Of a stretch of DNA of 64,000 nt, positions 9,180-19,052 are shown in pieces. The position numbers were made by a program, and so were the translations under genes. The DNA comes from Siccirubricoccus sp. G192 (GTDB taxonomy: Bacteria; Pseudomonadota; Alphaproteobacteria; Acetobacterales; Acetobacteraceae). The notes beneath the pieces are model-generated. The model was not told the origin of the DNA. It searched no databases and worked only from the letters and a program-made list of their open reading frames with translations. The number at the start of each line of letters is the position of its first letter. Within the stretch, counting starts at the first letter, position 1. Location of the stretch: NCBI RefSeq assembly GCF_019084075.1, contig NZ_JAHREN010000001.1, positions 4,490,501 to 4,554,500 on the forward strand. The letters are read 5' to 3'.

Positions 9180-9180
9180 C

Positions 9181-10167
9181 TCAGTCCAGCACGGCGCCCG
9201 ATGCGCGGACGATCGGCGCCCATTTCACCGTCTCGGCGCGGATGAAGTCGCGCGCCTCAGCGGGCGAGAAGGCCCGCCCCAGTTCCACGCCGAGTTCGGT
9301 GAGCCGGCCGCGGACCTGCGGCAGCGCCAGGGTGGCGTTGAGATCGCGGTTCAGCCGCTCGATCACCGCCGGTGGCGTGGCCCGCGGCGCCATCAGCGCA
9401 GTCCAGGTATAGGCCTCGAAGCCAGGCAGCCCCGCCTCCGCCATGGTCGGCACATCGGGCATGATCTCCGCGCGTTGCGCCGAGGCCACTGCGATCGCCC
9501 GCAGCATCCCGGAGCGCACCAGGCCGGAGGCGGCGGTCACCGGGTCGATGGCGAATGTGATGTGGCCCGCCACCAGGTCGTTCAGCGCCGGCGCCTCGCC
9601 ACGATAGGGCACGTGGCGCAGCTCGGTGCCGGTCATCTGCCGGAACAGCTCCGGCGCCACATGCATCGGGCTGCCGACCCCGGCGGAGCCGAAGGTGTGG
9701 CGCCCCGGTTCGGCGCGCAGCAGCGCGATGAAGCCCACCAGGTCGCGGGCCTCCAGCCTTGGGTTCACCACCAGCACCAAGGGCGTCAGCCCGATCATGC
9801 CGACCGGGATGAAATCCTGTTCGGAATCATAGGGCAGCGACCGGAACAGGCTGGGATTGATCGCATGCGCGAGGGTCGTGACCAGCAGGCTGTAACCATC
9901 CGGCGGCGCCTTAGCGACGAAGCTGGTGCCGACCGTGACACCGGCACCGGGCCGGTTGTCGATCACGATGGGCTGGCCCAGGCGGGGCGACAGCGCCTCG
10001 GCCACGACGCGGGCGACGACATCCGTGGTGCCGCCCGCGGGATAGGGCACGGTGATGCGGATGGGATTCGTGGGATAGGCGCCCGGCTGCGCCCGGGCAC
10101 CCGATGCCGCCAGCACCGGGGACAGCAGGATGAGGCGGCGCTGGATGCGGCTGTCGTGGCGGGTCAT
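9181..10167 (-). CDS. Tripartite tricarboxylate receptor, Bug/TctC family
   Basis: This secreted periplasmic receptor of 328 aa binds a carboxylate. The ATG at 10167 is preceded by AAGGGAG; the leader RRLILLSPVLAASGARA is typical. Family hallmarks follow: YPTNPIRITVPYPAGGTTDVVAR, LGQPIVIDNRPGAG, YSLLVTT, LVLVVNP, and VPYRGEAPALNDLVAGHI with FAIDP. No TctA/TctB membrane subunits are nearby, so it is one of four orphan Bug proteins here. The stop codon is directly followed (on its strand) by the triplicated 57-bp element. Confidence 0.88.
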   Translation of the reverse strand: MTRHDSRIQRRLILLSPVLAASGARAQPGAYPTNPIRITVPYPAGGTTDVVARVVAEALSPRLGQPIVIDNRPGAGVTVGTSFVAKAPPDGYSLLVTTLAHAINPSLFRSLPYDSEQDFIPVGMIGLTPLVLVVNPRLEARDLVGFIALLRAEPGRHTFGSAGVGSPMHVAPELFRQMTGTELRHVPYRGEAPALNDLVAGHITFAIDPVTAASGLVRSGMLRAIAVASAQRAEIMPDVPTMAEAGLPGFEAYTWTALMAPRATPPAVIERLNRDLNATLALPQVRGRLTELGVELGRAFSPAEARDFIRAETVKWAPIVRASGAVLD

Positions 10168-10556
10168 GCGGCTGTTCTCCCTTGTCTGCCGCATGGCTGC
10201 GGCATCGCGGCCCTGCGCGGGGAGAGCCTGCACGCCCCCCCTCATGCTGCTGCCCTTCTGCTGCGGGCAGGATGTCCGCGATCCTGACCGCTGTCACGGG
10301 GCGAGGGCCGGCACATGCGCCGCGCGGCGCGCAGGCGCACCAGGCGGCAGGCATTGCACGATGGCGCAACCGGATTGAGCCGGACTGTCGGCATGCATCG
10401 AAGCCGATGAACCGATCTTCCGGGAAGATCTCCATGCCTTGGGAACCGCGGTCGAGGGCAGCCTTGATCCCTGGCAGAGCGGCGCCGGAACACTTATTCA
10501 GGTCGGCGTGCTAGGGTGAGTTTCACGTGGGTTGAACTGAACAGGCAAGGATCATC
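10168..10556. other. Intergenic region between divergent Bug and doxX genes
   Basis: This 389-bp gap contains no gene I can support. It should hold both outward promoters. The only distinct structure is the perfect 17-bp palindrome at 10414-10430. Confidence 0.4.
10414..10430. promoter_or_regulatory. Perfect 17-bp palindrome, operator-like
   Basis: The sequence gatcttcc-g-ggaagatc is a perfect 8-bp inverted repeat with a one-base centre. It lies 127 bp upstream of the doxX ATG and 247 bp upstream of the Bug ATG. Its size and symmetry suit a dimeric helix-turn-helix regulator, but no regulator gene is adjacent. Confidence 0.4.
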
Positions 10557-10973
10557 ATGCGATACACGGATACCCTCGACCGCTATGCTCCCTACGCCCT
10601 GGCCGCATTGCGGATCGCGGCGGCCCTGACTTTTATACTGCACGGCACGCAGAAGCTGTTCGGCTTTCCGGCCCCGCCCGGGGGCGGGCTGCCACCGGAC
10701 TTCTCGCTGTTCTGGTTCGGCGCCATCCTGGAATTCGCCGGTGGCTTCCTGATCCTCATTGGCCTGTTCACCCGGCCCGTGGCCTTCCTGCTCGCGGGCG
10801 AGATGGCCGTGGCGTACTGGATGTTCCACGCCCCCCGGAACCTTTATCCGGCGTTGAACGGCGGCGATGCCAGTATCCTCTACTGCTTCGTGTTCCTGCT
10901 GCTCGTCTTCTCGGGCCCGGGCGCCTGGAGCATCGACGGCGCAAGGGCAAAGGCTGCTCCGCGGCTCGCCTAG
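10557..10973 (+). CDS. DoxX family membrane protein
   Basis: This 138-aa inner-membrane protein has four hydrophobic helices and the DoxX signature RIAAALTFILHGTQKLFGF at about residues 20-38, then FGAILEFAGGFLILIGLFTRPVAF. DoxX proteins act in thiosulfate:quinone or redox-linked complexes, or have unknown roles; the specific job here is unknown. The ATG at 10557 follows AGGCAAGGATCATC. The stop overlaps by two bases the end of a possible convergent reading frame. Confidence 0.85.
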   Translation: MRYTDTLDRYAPYALAALRIAAALTFILHGTQKLFGFPAPPGGGLPPDFSLFWFGAILEFAGGFLILIGLFTRPVAFLLAGEMAVAYWMFHAPRNLYPALNGGDASILYCFVFLLLVFSGPGAWSIDGARAKAAPRLA

Positions 10974-11200
10974 GAGGATTGGCGCCTCCTCGCCGGCGCC
11001 CCCTCGCCCAGCCGCGTATCGACCCGCACCCGGCTCCCGGGCAAGGGGATGAACTCGCGCTCGTCGCCGGGCACCTTGCAGAAGTGCCCGGCCTTCCAAT
11101 CCGCCTTCGCCTGCGCTGCGCCCGATGCGGTGCAGGCACCGCCTGGACCGGGGCCGTGCCGCCATCCGCGGCTGGCGGATGCAGGCTGCCCGGCGGTGGA
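10970..11200 (-). pseudogene. Possible short or degenerate coding remnant
   Basis: One minus-strand frame ending at 10970 reads ...GAAQAKADWKAGHFCKVPG followed by DEREFIPLPGSRVRVDTRLG, which looks like real protein composition and not GC-rich noise. It has no visible ATG, GTG or TTG start before a stop near 11210, so it may be a broken secreted protein or have a shifted start. I do not recognise a family. The convergent two-base overlap with the doxX stop is typical of real gene ends. Confidence 0.25.
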
Positions 11201-11257
11201 AGCCGGGATCGGACCGAATCAGGCGGCCGGACTCCCCAGCTTCCGCAATGCCGCCGG

Positions 11258-13208
11258 TCATCTTGCCGGCGGCTCGCCCTCGGACGGATAGGCCACGAAT
11301 GTCAGAAGCCTGCGGCTCGCGCGCAGGCCAGCGGCCAGGTCCCGCAATATTGCCGCCGCCTCCGCATCGGCGAGGGCATGCGCCTGGCCTTCGAGATCCT
11401 TCGCGATGCCGGCCGGATCCTCCCGCATCTGGCGGAGCCTGAGCAGCGCATCCGAGAGCACCTGCCGCAAGGCGCTGTCCCCGTCCCGACGGGCGACGAA
11501 TCCCTGCAGTCGGGCGATCGCCTCACCGAGATTGAGCACCGCCAGCAGGCTGAAGCCTGGCCGCATCGGCAGGCCGGCCATCTGCCCGAGATGCAGGCTG
11601 AGGCGGAGCACCTGGCGAGCCGCCACCGCCGCCTGCCGGATGGCATCGACCGGCTCCCGCTGCATCGCCAGGCGCAGCAGGTCGTGGCGGATGGCCGCCG
11701 CCGCCCTTTCGGCCCGCTTGCCGGCACGCCGCGGCATCAGCATGAAGCCCGGGGCGACGAGCCCCACCGCCAGCATCAGGGCCGCCGCCTCGTTCAGGAT
11801 GACGACCTTGTCGGTGACCGCCGGCAGCACCGCCTGGCTGGCGAGCAGGAAGGACATATTGGCATCGAGCGCCGGCCCCGCGGCCTTCCGGCTCGCCCTC
11901 GCCAGGCCGCCGACCAGGATGAAGGGCGCGACGGACAGAAGCAGGCCGGGGACCGTCGCGACATGCGGCTGGATGGCCAAGCGGTAGAGGATCGCCGTGG
12001 CGACCCCGACGCTGATGCCCTGCAGCATCATGGGCGCCACCACCTGCGGCGCCGGCAGCGAGCCCAGCACCAGCGAGAAGATGCAGACGCCGAGGGCGGC
12101 CAGTTCCCCCCGCCGGCCACCCCGACACATGGGCGAGGACCGCCGCGAGGAAGGTGGCCCCGCCGGCCACCAGGCCGGATTCGACCGCCCAGCGCCCGTC
12201 ATAAAAGGGGGCGAGATAGGTCGCCTTGCTGCCGAAGGACCGGGCATCCGCGCCCCGCGGCTCCGTCCCAAAGACCGCCTCGGCCCGGATGAGGCGGCCG
12301 AGGGTGTCGGCCAGCCGGGGGTCGATCGCCGCGATCCGCGCGAGGCGCATCCGCCGCTCGGCCGCCGCTTGCGGTGCCGCGAGCAGGCTGCCGGCCAGCC
12401 AGGCGATGTCGTCCGGCAGGCTTCCGGAGGGCATTCCCTCGCGGCGCAGGCGCTGGTCGAGCGCGCGCCCCGCCGCAATGACGGCGAGCGAGACCGTGAC
12501 GAGTGCATGCACATGGTGCAGCCGGCGGTAGCCCTCGATGGAACCGGCCGTGACCAGGCTCGCGGCCGCCTGCACCTCGCCCATCTCGCGCAGGATCCGC
12601 TGCTCGAGCGCCGCGCCTTCCTCCTGCGGCAGGTCCTTCAGCACGGCGGCGACGAAGGCGACGGCATCGCTGGAGAGGCGCCTGACCCTTTTATAGAAGT
12701 CCTGGCGCGGCGCGTCCGGGGTCCAGAACCCGGTCACCAGCGTGACCACCACAACGCCGATCAGCGTGCATTCCACGCGCGCCAGGGCGATCGCCCCGGA
12801 AGCCCCGGGCATCAGCACCGAGGGGAGCACGACGATCGCCGCCGTCATGCCGCTCATCAGGGCCCCATAGCCATGCACGCCGCGCAGGACATGGACGAGA
12901 CCCGCATTGGCCGCCACCCAGGCACTCAGCATGGCGAGTTCGAGATAGGGATTGCCCGTGACCTGAAGGATGCCGAAGCCGGCGCCGGCGCCCAGCGCCG
13001 TCCCGATGATGCGGAAGAAGCCACGTTCGAGCAGCAGGCCCCGTGAGGACTGGGAGACCACCCAGATCGGCATCGCCGCCCAATAGGCATTTCCCAGATG
13101 CAGGAGGGAGGCGATCGCGAAGGCCAGCCAGGCGGCGAAGGCCAGTCTCAGGCCATGGGCGACACCGGCGCGGTCCAGGCCGAGGAATTGCCCGATCGAA
13201 GCGGCCAT
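11258..13208 (-). pseudogene. FUSC/aromatic-acid-exporter-like membrane protein, frameshift near 12106
   Basis: This family comprises inner-membrane exporters related to fusaric-acid resistance and YccS/AaeB proteins. The first frame (13208 to about 12110) has MAASIGQFLGLD, several helices and the soluble stretch with FYKRVRRLSSDAVAFVAAVL. The second half continues in another frame (about 12115 to 11258) with further helices, for example LAALGVCIFSLVLGSLPAPQ, VAPFILVGGLA and NEAAALMLAVGLVAPGFML. The switch coincides with a run of six C at 12106-12111. Repaired length would be about 650 aa, normal for the family. Substrate is unknown. Real inactivation or a base-calling error cannot be separated. 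Confidence 0.8.
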
Positions 13209-13315
13209 GAACCCTGCACCAGGATGACGCCGGTAGCCTCATACACCGGTTCGGGCTGCCTTGCCGAGCCTGCCCGCCGGGGCCTCCGCCGCATCGCGCC
13301 GCCGCCAGAGGCCCC

Positions 13316-14182
13316 CTACCCCTTCGCCGCCAGCACCACGCTGGCCAGGATCAGCCCGCCGCCCAGCGCCACGTCCCAGCCCAGCGGCTCCCCCAGCCAG
13401 AGATTCGACAGCAGCACCCCCACCGCCGGGATGGCGAGGAAGCCGAGCGAGGCCAGCGTGCCGGAGAGCCGCCGACCCGCCTCGATGGTCGCCCAGGTGC
13501 CGATCGGCGCCGCCACCGCGCCAACGAAGACCGCATGCGGCCAGGCGCCGCCGCTGATCCCGCCGCCCGGCTCCCGCAGCAGCGCCAGCGGCAGGATCAG
13601 GGCGGCGCCGAGGCCGAAGCACCAGGGCAGCAATCCCAGCACGGACCGCTGCGGCGGGAAGCGGCGGGTGACCAGGATCGCCAGGCTCCAGGCCAGGCTC
13701 GCCGCCAGCAGCAGCGCATAGCCGGCAAGCAGCCCGGCGGAGCCACCGCCCGTCAGGTTCCAGGGCGCCATCAGGGCCAGCACGCCGAGCAGCCCGATGC
13801 CGGCCGCCAGCCATTGCCGCGGCGAGACCCGCTCCCCCAGGAACAGCACGGAGAGCGGGATCAGCCAGAAGACCGTGACATTGCAGAGGATCGCGGTGCG
13901 GCCCGCCGGCACGAAATCCAGCGCCAGATGCGTCAGCGCGAAGAAGCTGCCGAGTTGCAGCAGGCCGATCGCCGCCACACAGGGCAGGTCGCCGCGCGCC
14001 GGCAGCCGCAGCCGGCCGAGCAGCGCCAGCAGCAGCGCCGCCACCAGCGAGGCCATCGCCGCCCGGTTCAGCGCGAACCAGAGCGGCGTCGCATCCTCCA
14101 GCGCCGATTTGGTGATCGGCCAGATGCCGCCGAAGAGCAGCACGGAAATGAGGAGGTAGCGCAGCCCCTGCCAGGCCGTCAT
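13316..14182 (-). CDS. DMT superfamily transporter with EamA domains
   Basis: This is a 288-aa inner-membrane protein with about ten helices in two EamA repeats (1-135 and 150-288), ending in LGGGLILASVVLAAKG. Typical features are the first-repeat LFGGIWPITKSALEDATPLWFALNRAAM and the end-of-repeat LGERVSPRQWLAAGIGLLGV. Such proteins export metabolites or amino acids; the substrate is unknown. The ATG at 14182 lies 13 bp after the SDR stop, so it is the last gene of a qor-SDR-DMT operon. Confidence 0.85.
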   Translation of the reverse strand: MTAWQGLRYLLISVLLFGGIWPITKSALEDATPLWFALNRAAMASLVAALLLALLGRLRLPARGDLPCVAAIGLLQLGSFFALTHLALDFVPAGRTAILCNVTVFWLIPLSVLFLGERVSPRQWLAAGIGLLGVLALMAPWNLTGGGSAGLLAGYALLLAASLAWSLAILVTRRFPPQRSVLGLLPWCFGLGAALILPLALLREPGGGISGGAWPHAVFVGAVAAPIGTWATIEAGRRLSGTLASLGFLAIPAVGVLLSNLWLGEPLGWDVALGGGLILASVVLAAKG

Positions 14183-14195
14183 GCCCTGCGTGGGT

Positions 14196-14957
14196 TCACG
14201 TCATCATCCAGCCGCCGGCGACATCAAGCGTGGTGCCGGTGACGAAGCCGGCATCCGGCCCGGTCAGGAAGCAGGCGGCGCGGGCCACCTCCTCCGGCTC
14301 GCCGCCGCGGCCGAGGGGCGTATTGGCGATGATCGCCTCGTTCACCGCGGGCGCCACCAGCCTCGCCATCGGCGTCATGATGCGGCCGGGGCAGATGGCA
14401 TTAACCAGCACGCCATGCGGCCCCAGCTCCCCGGCCCAGTGGCGGGTCAGGCCGATCAGCGCCGATTTGGTGGCGCTGTAGTGGCTGCCGACCAGCGGCG
14501 TCCAGGCCTTGCCGGAGACCGAGGCCATGTTGACGATCCAGCCGCGCTTCCGGGCGACCATCCCCGGGGTCAGGCGCCGCGCCAGGTTCCAGCAGCCGGT
14601 GAGGTTCACCGCGATCACCTGGTCCCATTCCTCCGCCGGCATCTCCCAGATGGGCGAGGCCCGGCCGCCCGGCTTCGGGCTGATGCCGGCATTGTTCACC
14701 AGGATATCGACCGGGCCGAGCGCCGCCTCCACCGCCGCGCAGGCCGAATCCACCGAGGCGCGGTCGGTGACGTCGCAGCGCTCCGCCAGGCCGCCGCAGG
14801 CCGCGGCTGCCTCGCGCGCCAGGGCGGCATCGGCATCGAGCACCGCCACGCGGGCGCCGCGCGCCGCCAGCATCGCGGCGATGGCGGCGCCGATGCCGCG
14901 GCCGCCACCGGTCACCAGCGCGACGCGGCCGGCATGGGTCTGGATCTGCTCCGGCAT
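14196..14957 (-). CDS. Short-chain dehydrogenase/reductase, FabG-like
   Basis: This 253-aa cytoplasmic NAD(P)-dependent oxidoreductase has the Rossmann motif TGGGRGIGAAIA at about residue 15, NNAGIS at about 88, catalytic Ser in NMASVSGKA, and the YSATKSALIG active-site Tyr/Lys at about 157-161. The C-terminal TGTTLDVAGGWMM is typical. The substrate is not predictable. It starts 6 bp after the quinone oxidoreductase stop and ends 13 bp before the DMT gene, so the three are an operon. Confidence 0.88.
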   Translation of the reverse strand: MPEQIQTHAGRVALVTGGGRGIGAAIAAMLAARGARVAVLDADAALAREAAAACGGLAERCDVTDRASVDSACAAVEAALGPVDILVNNAGISPKPGGRASPIWEMPAEEWDQVIAVNLTGCWNLARRLTPGMVARKRGWIVNMASVSGKAWTPLVGSHYSATKSALIGLTRHWAGELGPHGVLVNAICPGRIMTPMARLVAPAVNEAIIANTPLGRGGEPEEVARAACFLTGPDAGFVTGTTLDVAGGWMMT

Positions 14958-14963
14958 CGCCCG

Positions 14964-15981
14964 CTACTCCGCCACTTTCAGCACGATCTTGCCGATATGC
15001 TGGCTGCTTTCCATCAGCGCATGCGCCGCCGCCGCCTCGGCGAGCGGGAAGACCTTGAAGATCGGCGGGGCGCAGCGGCCGGCATCCAGCAACGGCCAGA
15101 CCTTCGCGCGCAGCGCCTCGGCGATCGCGGCCTTCTGCGCCGTGGTGCGCGGCCGCATGGTGCTGCCCGTCACGGTGAGCCGCCGCACCATGATCGGCCG
15201 GAGATCGACCTTCGCCGCCTCCGCGCCGCCGAGGAAGGCGATGATGACCAGCCGCCCGTCCATGGCGAGGCAGCGCAGGTTGCGCTGGAAGTAGTCGCCG
15301 CCCACCATGTCGAGCACCACATCCACCAGCTTGCCGTCCGTGAGGCGCTTCACCTCCTCGACGAAATCCTGCTCGCGGTAGTTGATCGCCGCATCGGCGC
15401 CGAGATCGAGGCAGGCCTGGCACTTCTCCGCGCTGCCCGCGGTGGCGAAGACCCGCGCGCCCATCGCCTTGGCCAATTGGATGGCGGTGACGCCGATGCC
15501 GGAACTGCCGCCATGGATCAGCACCGTCTCGCCCGCCGCCAGCCTGCCATGGCCGAAGAGATTGGCCCAGACGGTGAAGAAGGTCTCGCAGAGCGCCGCG
15601 GCGCGGATGGCGTCATAGCCCTGCGGCCAGGGCAGGCATTGGCTTGCCGGCGCGGCGCAGTATTCCGCATAGGCGCCGCCATTGGTGAGCGCGCAGACCC
15701 GGTCGCCGGGCTTCCAGGCCCCCGCCTCGGCCCCCACCGCCACGACCTCGCCGGCCACTTCGAGGCCGATGATCTGGCTGGCGCCGGGGGGGCGGCGGAT
15801 ATTCGCCCTTGCGCTGCGAGACATCCGGCCGGTTCACCCCGGCGGCCAGCACCCGGATCAGCACCTCATCGGCTTTCGGCTGCGGCACCGGGCCGGTGGT
15901 GGGCACCAGCACTTCCGGCCCGCCGCCCTTGCCGTAGGTGATATGGGTCATGCTTTGCGGGACGGCGGTCTGGGTGGCCAT
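14964..15981 (-). pseudogene. NAD(P)H quinone oxidoreductase (PIG3-like MDR), frameshift at G7 run near 15786
   Basis: This is a zinc-independent medium-chain reductase that reduces quinones or enones with NADPH. The start is the ATG at 15981, behind GGAAGGA. The first frame reads MTHITYGKGGGPEVLV and AAGVNRPDVSQRKGEYPPPP. It switches frame at a run of seven G/C (15786-15792) into GASQIIGLEVAGEVVAVG, then HGGSSGIGVTAIQLAKAMGA (NADPH-binding) and the C-terminal SSQHIGKIVLKV. Apart from one extra base all family blocks are present, so a sequencing indel is quite possible. It is the first gene of the qor-SDR-DMT operon and diverges from the LivJ-like gene. Confidence 0.8.
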
Positions 15982-16159
15982 GGGTGAGTCCTTCCCGGGT
16001 TGCGGCGGCGGAGGTTCCGCGCCGGGCCGGCCCGCGTCAAGGCCGGCGCGGCACGGGGCAGGAATCGGGCACGAAGCCGTTGCCGCCGCCCGGGGTTGCA
16101 AGCCGGGCCGCCGGCCACGACTATCCCGCCGACAGGCCTCTCGCCCGGCAAGGATCGAC

Positions 16160-17424
16160 ATGTCCGACTTCGCCCGCCGCCCCCTGCTCGGCGGACTGGC
16201 GGTCGCTACCGCCCTGGCTGCGCTATTGCCCCGCCGCGCGGGCGCCCAAGGGGGTGCCCAGGGGAATGGCCAGGCCGGCGAGTTGCGCCTCGGTGCCCTC
16301 TATCCCTTCTCCGGCAGCCTGGCGCTGCTGGGCGATGAAAGCTTCCGCGGGTTGGAGACCGCCGCCGAGGAGCGCAATGCCGCCGGCGGGCTGCTCGGCC
16401 GGCCGATCCGGCTGGTGAAGGGCGATGCGACCGAGCCGGACCAGGCCGCCGCTGAAGCCCGCCGGTTGATGGGCACCGAGCGCGTGGCGGCGATCTTCGG
16501 CACCTATGATTCCGCCCTCGCCTCCGCCGCCACCAGGGTGACGGAATTGCAGGGCCTGCCCTATTTCGAATTGGGCGCGATCAGCGACCGCATCACCGAA
16601 CGCGGCTTCCGCTATGTCTTCCGCACCTGCCCGCGCGCCAGCGATTTCGGCCGGGAGACGGTGAACGTCGTCCCCGATGTCCTGGCGCCGCTGTGGAACC
16701 TGCCGCCCGCCGGGCTGCGGCTGGCGATCCTGCATGAGGATGCGTTGGTCGGGCAGAGCGTGGCCAATTCCCAGGAGGCACAGATCAAGGCGCGTGGCCT
16801 GCTGCAACTGGACCGGCTGGCCTATCCGGCGCGCAGCGTGGACCTCTCCGCCGCCGTCCAGCGGCTGCGGAGCATCGCCGCCGAGGTGGTGCTGCATACC
16901 GGCCAGCCCGGCGACATCGCGCTGCTCTATCGCGGCATGCGGGAGGCGGGATGGCGGCCGCGCATGGTGATCGGCTCCGGCGGCGGCTACAGCCTGGTGG
17001 ACACCGCCCGCGCCATCGGCCCGGCTTTCGAGGGCACGCTGGATGTGGACTTCACCCAGTTCGAGGTGAATGAACGCATCGCGCCGGGCGTTCGGCAATT
17101 CGTCGAAATCTACCGGCGGACCTATGGCAGCGAACCGCGTTCCGGCCACAGCCTGGCGAATTACGCCGGCGCCCGCCTCTGCTTCGACGCGGTGCAGCGC
17201 GCCGGCGGCACCGACAAGGACCGCATCCGCGCCGCCATGCTGGCCAGCGATGTCGCGGAAGGCACGACACCCACCGGCTGGGGCGCCAGATTCGACGAAA
17301 CCGGCCAGAACCAGCGCGCCCGGCCCTTCCTGATGCAATGGCAGGGGGGGGCCGGCTGGTCACGGTGGCCCCGGCGGAGGCCGCGGTGGCGCCGCTGCGA
17401 CCCGGTTTCGGCAAGCCGGGCTGA
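16160..17424 (+). pseudogene. Branched-chain amino-acid-type ABC receptor (LivJ family), shift near C-terminus at a G8 run
   Basis: This is a periplasmic type I binding protein. A Tat-like leader (SDFARRPLLGGLAVATALAALLPRRAGA) is followed by LRLGALYPFSGSLALLGDES, the core AAEERNAAGGLLGRPIRLV, and IFGTYDSALASAA. At 17342-17350 a run of eight G shifts the frame. In the shifted frame the natural end QGGRLVTVAPAEAAVAPLRPG leads to TGA at 17422. Read without the shift it would run on for 100 odd residues of unrelated sequence. So only the last 25 or so residues are affected. No Liv permease or ATPase genes are adjacent. Confidence 0.8.
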
Positions 17425-17681
17425 CACGGCACTCCCCCGCTTCGCCGTAATTGGCGGGGACTGCACTGCCACGCCCTGGCGGCCGGCGCGAGCCGCGACC
17501 AGGCATGCAACATTGAGCCCGCCAAGCCAGCACCGGCCGGCGATGCAACCGGAGCCGGGTCTTCGCATGCGCTCGCGGCGTCAGGAAATGGCTTCCCAAC
17601 CGCGCCGGCATGGGACGATCATGCCCAGGGCTCGCCAATCTCAGCGTGCCCCAAGGCGAGGCGCCATCCGGGGGAAGAACG
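17425..17681. other. Intergenic gap before LLM monooxygenase
   Basis: I see no gene in these 257 bp. Its 3' end has the GGGGAAG ribosome-binding site for the gene at 17682. Confidence 0.4.
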
Positions 17682-19016
17682 ATGTCGCGGAAATTGCACC
17701 TCAACCTGTTCATCCATGGGCGCGGCCATCATGAATCGGCCTGGCGCCATGCCTCCGCGACCCCTCTCGCCCTCACGGATATCGAGTATTTCCGGCAATT
17801 GGCGCGGACCGCGGAGGCGGGGCTTTTCGATTCCATCTTCCTCGCGGATACCCTCACCCTCGGCGACGAGATCGAGCATTCCGCCAGGGGCGGGCTGGAG
17901 CCCATCACCACCCTGGCCGCGCTTGCCGGCGCGACGAGCCGGATCGGGCTGATCGCCACCGCCTCGACGACCTATACGGAGCCGTTCAACCTCGCGCGCC
18001 AATTCGCCTCGCTCGACCATATCAGCGGCGGCCGCATCGGCTGGAACATCGTCACCTCCTGGATCGCCGGCGCCGGCCGGAACTACGGGCAGGACCAGCA
18101 GATGGGCCATGCCGAGCGCTATGCGCGGGCGGAGGAATTCCTCGAAGTCGCAACCGGCCTCTGGGACAGTTGGGCCGATGACGCCATCCTGGACGACCGC
18201 CGGTCCGGCCGCTTCGCCGATCCGGCCCGGATCCGCAGCATCAACCACATGGGCGCGCATTACCGTGTCGAGGGGCCGCTGAACCTGCCGCGGTCGCCGC
18301 AGGGGCGCCCGGTCTTCGTGCAGGCCGGTTCCTCGGAGACGGGCCGGCAATTCGCCGCGCGGCACGCTGAGGCGGTCTTCACCGCGCATCTCGAGAAATT
18401 CACGGCGGCTGAGTTCTACGCCGACCTGAAATCCCAGGCCGCCGCGCTGGGCCGCCCGAGCGACCAGATCCTGATCCTCCCGGGCCTGAGCGCGGTAATC
18501 GGCTCGACCGAGGAGGAGGCGCGGAGGCTCTGGCGGGAATTGAACGAGTTGGCGGACCCGAGGGTCGGCCTGGCGCGCCTCTCCAGCCGGTTCGGCGGCC
18601 ATGACTTCTCGCATCTCGAACTCGACCGGCCCCTCTCGGTCGATGACTTCCCGGACCCCGGGCAGGTGCAGGCGGCCCGCAGCCGGGCGCAGGTGATCAC
18701 CTCCCTGGTGGCGCGCGAGCGCCCCACGCTGCGCGCGCTCCTGCACAGCCTTGCCGGGGCGCGCGGCCATTTCACCATGGCCGGCACGCCGGAGCAGGTC
18801 GCCGACCTCATCGAGGACTGGTTCCGCTCCGGCGCGGCGGATGGCTTCAATGTCATGCCGCCCATCCTGCCCGCGCTGCTCGATGTCTTCGTCGCGGAGG
18901 TCATCCCCATCCTGCAGCGGCGCGGCTTGTTCCGATACGAATATGAGGGGCATATGCTGCGGTCGCATTATGGGCTCGCGCGGCCGGGCAGCCGATTCTT
19001 CGACCATGCGGGATAG
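17682..19016 (+). CDS. LLM-class flavin-dependent monooxygenase (NtaA/SnaA/DszA type)
   Basis: This 444-aa cytoplasmic FMNH2-dependent enzyme belongs to the two-component bacterial-luciferase-like monooxygenases that attack sulfur, nitrogen or aminopolycarboxylate compounds. Family blocks are LHLNLFIHGRGHHESAWR, FDSIFLADTL, LATASTTYTEPFNLARQFASLDHIS-like sequence at about 105-130, SGGRIGWNIVTS, and GRPVFVQAGSSETGRQFAA. The ATG at 17682 has GGGGAAG before it. The partner flavin reductase is not in the window. It converges with the ABC permease operon. The substrate is unknown; desulfonation or chelator breakdown are both possible. Confidence 0.87.
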   Translation: MSRKLHLNLFIHGRGHHESAWRHASATPLALTDIEYFRQLARTAEAGLFDSIFLADTLTLGDEIEHSARGGLEPITTLAALAGATSRIGLIATASTTYTEPFNLARQFASLDHISGGRIGWNIVTSWIAGAGRNYGQDQQMGHAERYARAEEFLEVATGLWDSWADDAILDDRRSGRFADPARIRSINHMGAHYRVEGPLNLPRSPQGRPVFVQAGSSETGRQFAARHAEAVFTAHLEKFTAAEFYADLKSQAAALGRPSDQILILPGLSAVIGSTEEEARRLWRELNELADPRVGLARLSSRFGGHDFSHLELDRPLSVDDFPDPGQVQAARSRAQVITSLVARERPTLRALLHSLAGARGHFTMAGTPEQVADLIEDWFRSGAADGFNVMPPILPALLDVFVAEVIPILQRRGLFRYEYEGHMLRSHYGLARPGSRFFDHAG

Positions 19017-19052
19017 AGGTCTTGCCCTGTGCCGCCAGGTCCCTGAAGGCGG

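Noticed and set aside
7876..9180. Minus-strand open frame with an apparent repeated protein sequence over the 57-bp repeats
   Set aside because: The protein repeat comes only from the DNA repeats, and the rest is antisense to the DctP gene.
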